A DNA stretch of 64,000 bases from positions 62,001-126,000 of the forward strand of contig NZ_BOMW01000008.1 in the NCBI RefSeq assembly GCF_016862395.1, read 5' to 3'. The first letter of the stretch is position 1, and each line of letters begins with the position of its first letter. This document shows positions 1-6,944 of this stretch, piece by piece. A model generated the notes under the pieces. That model worked only from the letters and a program-made list of their open reading frames with translations, ran no database searches and was not told where the DNA came from. A program made the translations under genes and the position numbers. Origin of the DNA: Actinoplanes siamensis. GTDB taxonomy: Bacteria; Actinomycetota; Actinomycetes; Mycobacteriales; Micromonosporaceae.

Positions 1-949
1 GGAAGACGTACCGGATCTCCGGGTAGCGTTCCCGCAGCCGCCGCTCGGCCTCGTCGGAGGCGGCCTCGATCTCCTTGCCGGGCACCTCGTCGTCGAAGTC
101 CACCTTCGCCGCCACCAGGATGTCGCCCGGCCCGATCTGCATGGTCAGCAGCGTCGGCACCGCGGTGACCACCGGGATCGAGCGCAGGTCGGCGGCGATC
201 TGGTTGTGCACCCGGCGCGGCACCGCCCGGCCGACCAGCAGCGACACGTTGCTGCGGGCCAGGACGAACGCGACCACCAGCAGGAGCAGCCCGATCACGA
301 TCGAGGCCAGGCCGTCGAAGAGCTCCGCGCCGGTGAGCTGCGCCAGGCCCAGCCCGGCCCCGGCCACCAGCAGGCCGATCAAAGCCGCCGAGTCCTCGAA
401 GAAGACCGCCTTCACGGTGGTGTCCGGGGTCAGCCGCAGGAACCGGGAGGCGGTCACGTTCCACCGGCGCGACTCCTCGTGGACCTGGCGGCGGGCGCGC
501 AGGAACGAGGTGCCCTCGGCGACGAACGAGACCGCCAGGACGACGTACGACCACAGGTACTCCCCGGCGCCCTCGCCGCTGACGATCGTGCCGACGCCGT
601 GGTAGATCGAGAATCCGGCGCCGCCGACGAAGGTGAACAGCGCGGCGATGAACGCCCAGACGTAGCTCTCCTTGCCGTACCCGAACGGGTGTTCCTCGTC
701 CGCCGGTTTTCCCCCGCGGCGCAACGCGACGTAGAGGAAGACCTCGGTGACCGTGTCGGCGAAGGAGTGCGCGGCCTCGGACAGCATCGCCGCGGACCCG
801 GAGATCAGCCCGGCGACCAGCTTCGCCACCGCGATGACCAGGTTCGCGAGCAGCGCCAGCAGCACCGTGCCGACGCTCTCGGTGTCGGCGCGCGGCTCGG
901 TGCCGGGCAGTCCGGCGGGTGTGGTCCGGGGCTCGGGTGCGATCGTCAC
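1..949 (-). CDS. CDF-family cation efflux transporter, cut at left edge
   Basis: Inner-membrane divalent-metal/proton antiporter of the cation diffusion facilitator family, reading leftward off the window, so the C-terminus is missing. The GTG start at 949 gives an N-terminus followed by alternating hydrophobic helices. A helix-2 metal site of HxxxD type is visible in SEAAHSFADT, and the helix-5 motif FFEDSAALIGLL carries the second aspartate. The visible end (DDEVPGKEIEAASDEAERRLRE) fits the cytoplasmic metallochaperone-like dimerisation domain. It diverges from pafB with about 70 bases between starts. Substrate (Zn, Fe, Mn or Co) cannot be told. Confidence 0.85.
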   Translation of the reverse strand, partial: MTIAPEPRTTPAGLPGTEPRADTESVGTVLLALLANLVIAVAKLVAGLISGSAAMLSEAAHSFADTVTEVFLYVALRRGGKPADEEHPFGYGKESYVWAFIAALFTFVGGAGFSIYHGVGTIVSGEGAGEYLWSYVVLAVSFVAEGTSFLRARRQVHEESRRWNVTASRFLRLTPDTTVKAVFFEDSAALIGLLVAGAGLGLAQLTGAELFDGLASIVIGLLLLVVAFVLARSNVSLLVGRAVPRRVHNQIAADLRSIPVVTAVPTLLTMQIGPGDILVAAKVDFDDEVPGKEIEAASDEAERRLRERYPEIRYVF

Positions 950-1018
950 GACGGCCTTGGTTCCCCGCCTGAGGTCACGAGTAACGGTCCGGCCACCAGG
1001 GCTGCTAGGTTTCCTGTC

Positions 1019-2014
1019 GTGTCGCGCACTCGTACCGAGCGCCTGGTGAACCTGGTGATCTGCCTGTTGTCCACGCGGCGGTTCCTGACCGCCGCGCAGA
1101 TCGCCCTGACCGTGCCCGGTTACGAGCACGACCCCTCGGATCCCCGGGACCACGAAGCCTTCCAGCGCAAGTTCGAGCGGGACAAGGCCGAGCTGCGGGA
1201 GCTCGGCGTCCCGCTGGAGACCGGCACGGCGAGCATCTTCGACCAGGAGCCGGGGTACCGCATCGCCCAGCGGGAGTACGCGCTGCCCGACATCCTGCTG
1301 GAGCCGGACGAGGCCGCCGCGGTGGGCATCGCGGCGCGGCTCTGGCAGCACGCCGGGCTGGCCGCGGCCGCGTCGTCCGGGCTGGCCAAGTTGCGCGCCG
1401 CCGGGGTCGAGGTGGACCCGCAGGCCACGCTCGGGGTGGAGCCGGTGGTCACGGTCGACCCGGCGTTCGGCCCGCTGACCGCGGCCGCCCGGGAGCGCCG
1501 CGCGGTCACCTTCAAGTACCGGGTGCCCGAGGTCGACGATCCCAGCGCCCGCCGCCTGGAGCCGTGGGGCGTGGTCTGCTGGCGCGGCCGGTGGTACGTG
1601 GTGGGCCACGACAAGGACCGCGACGCCACCCGCTGCTTCCGGCTGTCCCGGATCGTCGGCGACGTCCGCGCGGCCGGCCGCCCCGGCGCGTTCACCCCGC
1701 CCGCGGACGCCGATCTGATCGGCCACGTGGCGCACAGTTCCGGGCCGATCGCCCGGAACAGCCGCGCCACGGTCACCGTGCGGCACGGGCGGGCTGCCGG
1801 CTTGCGCCGGCTGGCCCGCGAGATCATTCCCGGGGCCGGGAGCGACCAGCTGATCATTTCGTACGGGGATCCGGAGTGGCTCGCGTCGCGGATCGCCGGC
1901 TACGGGCCGGACGCCCGCGCGGACGGTCCACCGGAGCTGCGCGCCGCTGTCATCCAGCAGCTCAAGGAGCTCGCCGCGCGGCACGAGCCGGCCACCCCGG
2001 CGGTGGCGTCGTGA
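1019..2014 (+). CDS. pafB: WYL-domain transcriptional regulator PafB
   Basis: First half of the PafB-PafC pair, which in mycobacteria forms a heterodimeric activator of the LexA/RecA-independent DNA damage response. The 331-residue product starts at GTG 1019, has an N-terminal helix-turn-helix (ERLVNLVICLLSTRRFLTAAQIA) and a central WYL domain (RRLEPWGVVCWRGRWYVVGHD) followed by the WCX C-terminal part. Its stop overlaps the pafC start by four bases (GTGA). The order pafB-pafC-tatA-tatC-helY is the usual actinobacterial one, but pafA and the proteasome genes are not directly upstream here; a divergent CDF gene is. Confidence 0.92.
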   Translation: MSRTRTERLVNLVICLLSTRRFLTAAQIALTVPGYEHDPSDPRDHEAFQRKFERDKAELRELGVPLETGTASIFDQEPGYRIAQREYALPDILLEPDEAAAVGIAARLWQHAGLAAAASSGLAKLRAAGVEVDPQATLGVEPVVTVDPAFGPLTAAARERRAVTFKYRVPEVDDPSARRLEPWGVVCWRGRWYVVGHDKDRDATRCFRLSRIVGDVRAAGRPGAFTPPADADLIGHVAHSSGPIARNSRATVTVRHGRAAGLRRLAREIIPGAGSDQLIISYGDPEWLASRIAGYGPDARADGPPELRAAVIQQLKELAARHEPATPAVAS

Positions 2015-2964
2015 CCACGCCGCGGACCTCCGCCGACCGTCTCGGCCGGCTGCTCAACCTGGTGCCGTACCTGCTGGCCCGTCCGGGCATCCTGGTCGCC
2101 GAGGCGGCCGCCGACCTGGGCGTCACCGAGAAGCAGCTGCGTGAGGACCTGGAGCTGCTCTGGGTGTGTGGGCTGCCCGGGTACGGGCCGGGCGACCTGA
2201 TCGACATGGCGTTCGACGGCGACCACGTGACGATCAGCCACGACGCCGGCATCGACAAGCCGCTGCGGCTGAACCCGGACGAGGCGCTCGCCCTGGTGGT
2301 GGCGCTGCGGATGCTCGCCGAGACGCCCGGGATCGGCTCGCGGGACGCGATCGAGCGGGCGCTCGCCAAGATCGAGAGCGCGGCCGGCGACCTGGCGGAC
2401 GCCCCGGTGGCCGTGAAACTCCCGGCGAACCAGGAGAAGCTCGCCACGGTGCGGGCCGCGGTGGACTCCGGGCACGCGCTGCGCCTGACGTACTACACGG
2501 CCGCCCGGGACGAGACCACCGACCGCGTGGTGGACCCGATGCGGATGCTCACCGTGGGCACGTTCGCCTACCTGGAGGCGTGGTGCCGGCGGGCCGAGGG
2601 CACCCGGCTGTTCCGGATCGACCGGATCGACGGGTTCACCGAGCTGGACGAGCCGTCCCGGCCGCCGATGGAGGCGGTGCCGCACGACGTCAGCGGCGGC
2701 GTCTTCCGGCCCGGCCCGGAGCTGCCCCTGGTCACGCTGCGGGTGGGCCGCGGCGGCCGGTGGATCACCGAGTACTACCCGGTCGAGCAGGTGGTCAAGG
2801 AACCGGGGGAGTGGCTGGTCACGATGCGGGTGACCGACCTGGGCTGGGCGCAGCGCTTCCTGGTCGGCCTGGGCCCGGACGTGACCGTCACCGGCCCGCC
2901 CGAGCTGGTCGAGCAGATCCGCGCGGCGGCCCACGCCGCCCTGGACCAGTACGCCGCGCCGTAG
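2011..2964 (+). CDS. pafC: WYL-domain transcriptional regulator PafC
   Basis: Partner of PafB, 317 residues, GTG start inside the pafB stop codon, so the two are translationally coupled. It has an N-terminal winged helix (RLLNLVPYLLARPGILVAEAA), an LNPDEALALVVALRML linker typical of these proteins and a WYL-type domain with LRLTYYTAARDE and LEAWCRRAEGTRLFRIDRI. WYL domains are thought to sense nucleic acid or another ligand; in PafBC single-stranded DNA has been proposed. The conserved neighbourhood with tatA and tatC makes the assignment strong. Confidence 0.92.
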   Translation: MTTPRTSADRLGRLLNLVPYLLARPGILVAEAAADLGVTEKQLREDLELLWVCGLPGYGPGDLIDMAFDGDHVTISHDAGIDKPLRLNPDEALALVVALRMLAETPGIGSRDAIERALAKIESAAGDLADAPVAVKLPANQEKLATVRAAVDSGHALRLTYYTAARDETTDRVVDPMRMLTVGTFAYLEAWCRRAEGTRLFRIDRIDGFTELDEPSRPPMEAVPHDVSGGVFRPGPELPLVTLRVGRGGRWITEYYPVEQVVKEPGEWLVTMRVTDLGWAQRFLVGLGPDVTVTGPPELVEQIRAAAHAALDQYAAP

Positions 2965-3006
2965 GCACGTGCGGCGGACCCGGCCCGCTGCCGATAGGGT
3001 GGCGCC

Positions 3007-3255
3007 GTGCTGATGTGGGTCTGGATCGCCGTGGTGGCGGTCGCGCTGATCGTCCTCGCCTGGGCCGGGTTGCGGCTGTCGGGCCGGTTGTCGGAGCTGA
3101 GCCGGGCGGCCCGCAAGCTGCAGCGGCGGCAGGAGGAGGCGATGCGCCTGCGGGCCGGCGCCGCGCGGCTGGAGCAGACCGTTCTGAGCCTGCAGCAGCG
3201 CGCCGGGCAGGCCCAGGAGCAGGTGGAACGGATCCAGGCCGGGCTCGGCAAGTGA
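3007..3255 (+). CDS. Small single-span membrane protein with coiled coil
   Basis: An 82-residue protein starting with GTG, 42 bases after pafC. Residues 3-22 (WVWIAVVAVALIVLAWAGL) form one transmembrane helix. The rest is highly charged and predicted coiled coil (ELSRAARKLQRRQEEAMRLR...LEQTVLSLQQRAGQAQEQVERIQAGL). Such a gene is often found between pafC and tatA in actinobacteria; no function is established. Its place suggests cotranscription with pafBC, with a separate promoter for tatA in the following 135 bases. Confidence 0.8.
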   Translation: MLMWVWIAVVAVALIVLAWAGLRLSGRLSELSRAARKLQRRQEEAMRLRAGAARLEQTVLSLQQRAGQAQEQVERIQAGLGK

Positions 3256-3390
3256 ACCGGCGGGTTCCGGTCCCGTTGTCCGGGATGTACCCGGATCCGT
3301 AAGAATCTCGCGGGTTCCGGGGTGCTGCATCGCCGGAATCGACACGTACGATGGACCCCGCAACCTGATCCGACCGACTGGAGTCCTCCC

Positions 3391-3723
3391 ATGGGTGTCC
3401 TCAAGCCATGGCACATCATTCTGCTCGTCGTCGTCCTCGTGCTGCTGTTCGGCGCGAAGCGGCTGCCGGACGCCGCGCGTTCCCTCGGGCGCTCGCTGCG
3501 GATCATCAAGGCCGAGACCAAGGGCCTCGTCGACGACGACAACAAGGACAACCTGGCGGAGAAAGCCGACGCGCAGTACTCGCGCCAGCCGCTGCAGGGT
3601 GACGTCCAGCAGCCCGGTTACCAGGCGCAGCCGGGTTACCAGCAGCAGCCGGGCTACCAGCAGCCGCAGCAGCCGCCGGCCCAGCCCTACGTCGACCCGG
3701 TGCAGCGCACCAACGACCGCTGA
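3391..3723 (+). CDS. tatA: Sec-independent protein translocase subunit TatA
   Basis: Pore-forming subunit of the twin-arginine translocase, which exports folded proteins such as the RR-signal lipoprotein at 46615. The 110-residue product has the canonical layout: N-terminal helix ([19 protein letters not shown] with the conserved FG hinge), an amphipathic helix ([14 protein letters not shown]) and a polar tail. The tail carries short repeats of QPGYQ type rich in Gln, Pro and Tyr. I chose the ATG at 3391 because the protein then begins directly at the expected start of TatA. It lies 9 bases before tatC. Confidence 0.95.
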   Translation: MGVLKPWHIILLVVVLVLLFGAKRLPDAARSLGRSLRIIKAETKGLVDDDNKDNLAEKADAQYSRQPLQGDVQQPGYQAQPGYQQQPGYQQPQQPPAQPYVDPVQRTNDR

Positions 3724-3732
3724 CCCGGATCG

Positions 3733-4689
3733 ATGGCACTGAGCCTGCGCCGTAACAAGGGCCCGAGCAAGTTCGAGCAGGCCGCCGACGGCTCGATGAC
3801 GCTCATCGAGCACGTGCGGGAGTTGCGCAGCCGGCTCTTCGTCGCCTCGCTCGGCATCGTCGTCGGCCTGATCGTCGGCTTCGTCATCTCCAAGTGGGCC
3901 TTCGACCTCCTGAAGGCTCCCTACTGCGTCCTGCCCAGCTCGCTCAACCCGAACACGGGCAGCTGCGAGTTCATCACGTTGGCGGTCACCGACCAGCTGA
4001 TGCTGCGCCTCAAGATCGCGCTCTGGGTCGGCCTGCTCGTCGGCTCGCCGGTCTGGCTCTACCAGCTCTGGGCCTTCGTCGCCCCCGGCCTGCACCGGCA
4101 CGAGCGCAAGTGGGCGTACGTGTTCGTCGCCATCGCCGTCCCGCTGTTCAGCGCCGGCGTCATCCTGGCGTACTTCGTGATCGGCCACAGCCTCCGCTTC
4201 ATCATGGAGAGCGGTGTGCTGGGCGAGCCCACGAAACTCGAGGTCACGTCGTACGTCGGCTTCGTGATGAACATGCTGCTGCTGTTCGGCGCGGCGTTCG
4301 AGTTCCCGCTGCTGCTGCTGATGCTGAACTTTACCGGCGTGGTCACCGGTCGCCGGCTGCTCAGCTGGTGGCGGGCCGTGGTGTTCCTGGCGTTCGTGTT
4401 CGCGGCGATCGCCACTCCCGACCCGGGCCCGTTCGGCATGACCCTGCTGGCGGCGTGCATCTCGGCGCTGTATTTCGTCGCCGTCGGCGTCGCGATGATC
4501 AACGACCGGCGCAAGGGCCGCGGCAAGGAGATCTACGCGGACCTGTCGGACGACGAGATCTCCACCCTGGAGGAGGAGCGCGTCCCGGTCGCCGCCTCCG
4601 ATCCGATCGCCGCGCCCACCCCGGTCGAGGCGCCGGCCCCGGTGGAGGCCCCACGCCCGATCGAGCGGCGCTTCGACGACATGACCTAG
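3733..4689 (+). CDS. tatC: Sec-independent protein translocase subunit TatC
   Basis: Receptor subunit of the twin-arginine translocase that binds RR signal peptides. The 318 residues begin with the conserved EHVRELRSRLF segment and contain six hydrophobic spans, including LWVGLLVGSPVWLYQLWAFVAPGLHRHERK and the NFTGVVTGRRLLSWWR loop. The C-terminal cytoplasmic extension is rich in Pro, Ala and Glu (PTPVEAPAPVEAPRPIE). tatC follows tatA by 9 bases, consistent with one transcript; a tatB gene is not seen in this window, as usual for loci of this type. Confidence 0.96.
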   Translation: MALSLRRNKGPSKFEQAADGSMTLIEHVRELRSRLFVASLGIVVGLIVGFVISKWAFDLLKAPYCVLPSSLNPNTGSCEFITLAVTDQLMLRLKIALWVGLLVGSPVWLYQLWAFVAPGLHRHERKWAYVFVAIAVPLFSAGVILAYFVIGHSLRFIMESGVLGEPTKLEVTSYVGFVMNMLLLFGAAFEFPLLLLMLNFTGVVTGRRLLSWWRAVVFLAFVFAAIATPDPGPFGMTLLAACISALYFVAVGVAMINDRRKGRGKEIYADLSDDEISTLEEERVPVAASDPIAAPTPVEAPAPVEAPRPIERRFDDMT

Positions 4690-4829
4690 CCCGGCCGCTC
4701 CACGTCGACGGTCGGACACCGGCGAGGAGGCAGCTGATCGCCCGCGTCCCGCGAACCCCGCGGGCGCCAGGAGATCAGCCGCCGCCTCGCCGGCGGCGTT
4801 TCGCGGCCGACGCGGTACCGTGCTCGGCT

Positions 4830-5729
4830 GTGACTGGCGACTTCATCGCGGTGCTGGCCAATCCCCGGGCGGGGCGGGGCCGGCACCGCGGTCTGCTTCC
4901 CGGGGTCCTGCAGGAGCTGGGTGCGGCCGGCCGGCCGGTGCGGCTGCTGGAGGCGGACAGCGGGGCCGCCGCCGAGCAGGTCTGTCACCGGGCCGTGGCG
5001 GACGGCGCGGTCGCGCTGGTCGCTGTGGGCGGGGACGGCACTGTGCACCGGGTGCTGCAGGCCGTGGCGGGGCGGGCGGTCGGGTTCGGCATCGTCGCGG
5101 CGGGGACCGGGAACGACTTCGCGAGCGCCACGGGCGTACCGGGAGATCCTCTGCAAGCCGCCGCCGGGATCGCCGCGGCCCTGCGCGCGGGCCGGGACCA
5201 CCGGTTCGACGCCGTCCTGGCGGCGGATGCCGCCGGGCGCGAGAGGTGGTTCTGTGCGGTGCTCGCCGCGGGGTTCGACGCCCTGGTGAACGAGCGCGCC
5301 AACCGGATGGCGCGGCCACGCGGCCCGCGCCGCTACGACCTGGCCATCGTGCTGGAGCTGGCACGGCTGAGGGCGCGGTCCTACACGCTGGAGATCGACG
5401 GCGAGGTGCGCACCGTGGCCGCGGAGATCGTCGCGGTCGGGAACGCGGCCAGTTACGGCGGCGGCATGCGGATCCTGCCCGGCGCCGACCCGGCCGACGG
5501 GCTGCTCGACGTGATCTGGGCGCGGCCGCTGGGCCGGGGCGGGCTGGCCCGGCTCACACCGGGGCTGCGGCAGGGCACGCACGTCACCGACCCGCGGGTC
5601 ACCGTGCTGCGCGGCCGGCACGTGCGGGTGCACGCCGACGGCATCGTCGGGTACGCCGACGGCGAGCGGCTCGGGCCGTTGCCGCTGGACTTGACATGTG
5701 TGCCGGGTGCGATCCGGTTGCTCCGCTGA
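4830..5729 (+). CDS. Diacylglycerol kinase-family lipid kinase
   Basis: Soluble lipid kinase of the DgkB/YegS/BmrU type, predicted to phosphorylate diacylglycerol or a related lipid at the membrane. GTG start at 4830 gives 299 residues. Signature motifs are present: NPRAGRGRH near the N-terminus, VAVGGDGTVHRVLQ (ATP site) at about residues 65-80 and AAGTGNDFA at about 90-98. The C-terminal half has the GNAASYGGGMRILPGADPADGLLDV segment typical of the family. In mycobacteria a DAGK-family gene sits near tatC and helY, so the context is conserved. Confidence 0.88.
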   Translation: MTGDFIAVLANPRAGRGRHRGLLPGVLQELGAAGRPVRLLEADSGAAAEQVCHRAVADGAVALVAVGGDGTVHRVLQAVAGRAVGFGIVAAGTGNDFASATGVPGDPLQAAAGIAAALRAGRDHRFDAVLAADAAGRERWFCAVLAAGFDALVNERANRMARPRGPRRYDLAIVLELARLRARSYTLEIDGEVRTVAAEIVAVGNAASYGGGMRILPGADPADGLLDVIWARPLGRGGLARLTPGLRQGTHVTDPRVTVLRGRHVRVHADGIVGYADGERLGPLPLDLTCVPGAIRLLR

Positions 5730-5771
5730 GCCGGCTGTCAGTTTCCGCGGGAGCGGCCCGAATCTGAGGGC

Positions 5772-5969
5772 ATGGCGATGAACACGGTCTCCGCTAACAC
5801 GTCCTCGATGGCCTCCCTCGCGACGTCCGTCCTCGGCAACGCCCGCGAGGCGTTCAAGGCGATCGCCGAGGCGGCCACCAACTCCCAGGTCGGCGGCCCG
5901 GCCGCGGCCGGGCCGGCCGCCGCCGGCAAGGGCGCGCGTCGCGGCACCATCCTCGACCGCTACCTCTGA
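5772..5969 (+). CDS. 65-residue orphan protein
   Basis: A short reading frame with almost every codon ending in G or C, as in the neighbouring genes, which argues for real coding. The product has a Ser/Thr/Asn-rich N-terminus (MAMNTVSANTSSMASLATS), an amphipathic central helix (NAREAFKAIAEAATNSQ), a Gly/Pro/Ala spacer with the repeated unit GGPAAAGPAAAG and a basic end RRGTILDRYL. It lies 42 bases after the lipid kinase gene. I do not recognise the family. No cysteine and no signal peptide are seen. Confidence 0.6.
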   Translation: MAMNTVSANTSSMASLATSVLGNAREAFKAIAEAATNSQVGGPAAAGPAAAGKGARRGTILDRYL

Positions 5970-6132
5970 GACCTCGGCACGCCACCCGGTCCGGCGCCGG
6001 CTCGCGGCTCGTGGTTCCCGGCCGGTCTCCAGGGGTGTCGGGAGAGGTTCGAGACACCGCCGGGGTCCGGCTGTGTGCCGGTGACGCGGGACAGGCCAGG
6101 GTACGGCCCGGCTCGCGTCGCGTACCGTCTGA

Positions 6133-6858
6133 TCAGTTGCAGCCGGCCAGCGCCAGCGTGGCGCCCAGGCCGTTGTTGCGGCCGGCCTCCGCGGCCGGCA
6201 GGACCAGGGCCGCGCAGCCGGCCTGCACGGCGCCGGCGTCGGCTGGCGTGTCACCCACCATCAGCGTCCGTTCCGGATCAACGCCGAGCATGCCGCAGGC
6301 GCGCAGGAAGATCGCCGGGTCCGGTTTCGCCCGGCCCACCTCGTAGCTCAGCGCGAACGCGTCGACCAGCCCGCTCAGGCCCCAGTGGGCGAAGTGTGGT
6401 CGGATGTCGAAGCCGATGTTGCTCACCACGGCCACCTTGATCCCGGCCTCGTGCAGCCGCCGCAGCGTCGGCTCGGTGTCCGGATAAGGCAACCAGCCCT
6501 CCGGAACCAGCAACCTGTCGTAGAGCGCGTCGGCCAGTCCCTCGACATCGGTGTGCACGGTCGAGGCCAGGCCGGTGTACGCGGCGCGGTGGCTGCGCTC
6601 GTAGAGATCCCGGTCGGCCCAGTGCTCGGCCAGGTGCGGGGGCACCCGGTGCGGCAGCGGGCCACCGGCGCGACCGGCGGTGACCAGGCGATCCGCCAGG
6701 ATCGTGGCCTTGGCCAGCCCCAACTCGGCGCCGCACGCCGCGGCTGCCGCCACGACCCAGGTCACCGGGTCTTCGACCTGGGCGAGTGTGCCGTGGAAGT
6801 CGAAGAGCACGGCTTCCACGAGCCGCGCGGACTGGGGAGGTTCGGTGGTCTGCGGCAC
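6133..6858 (-). CDS. HAD-superfamily hydrolase
   Basis: Cytoplasmic phosphatase-like enzyme of 241 residues. HAD motif I is FDFHGTLAQ (residues about 19-27), in which the usual second aspartate of DxD is histidine; motif II is VVSNIGFD, motif III is GRAKPDP and motif IV is LMVGDTPADAGAV. The cap segment lies between motifs I and II, as in subfamily IA. A His in motif I occurs in some HAD hydrolases and may alter leaving-group protonation. It is divergent from helY with 86 bases between the starts. The substrate is unknown. Confidence 0.85.
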   Translation of the reverse strand: MPQTTEPPQSARLVEAVLFDFHGTLAQVEDPVTWVVAAAAACGAELGLAKATILADRLVTAGRAGGPLPHRVPPHLAEHWADRDLYERSHRAAYTGLASTVHTDVEGLADALYDRLLVPEGWLPYPDTEPTLRRLHEAGIKVAVVSNIGFDIRPHFAHWGLSGLVDAFALSYEVGRAKPDPAIFLRACGMLGVDPERTLMVGDTPADAGAVQAGCAALVLPAAEAGRNNGLGATLALAGCN

Positions 6859-6944
6859 TCGTGCACCTTACCGATGCCCGATTCGCCTCCCGACGGCCAC
6901 TACCGTGTCGCAGATTGTCATACCGGCGGATTAGCCTTGTGTTC

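Noticed and set aside
206..1018. Upstream extension of the pafB frame to 206
   Set aside because: This part is antisense to the CDF transporter gene, reads as Arg/Gln/Asp-rich nonsense, and the HTH domain starts right after GTG 1019.
1900..4719. Very long minus-strand open frame opposite pafBC-tatAC
   Set aside because: Its translation is low-complexity His/Arg/Gly/Asp, a shadow of high-G+C genes on the plus strand.
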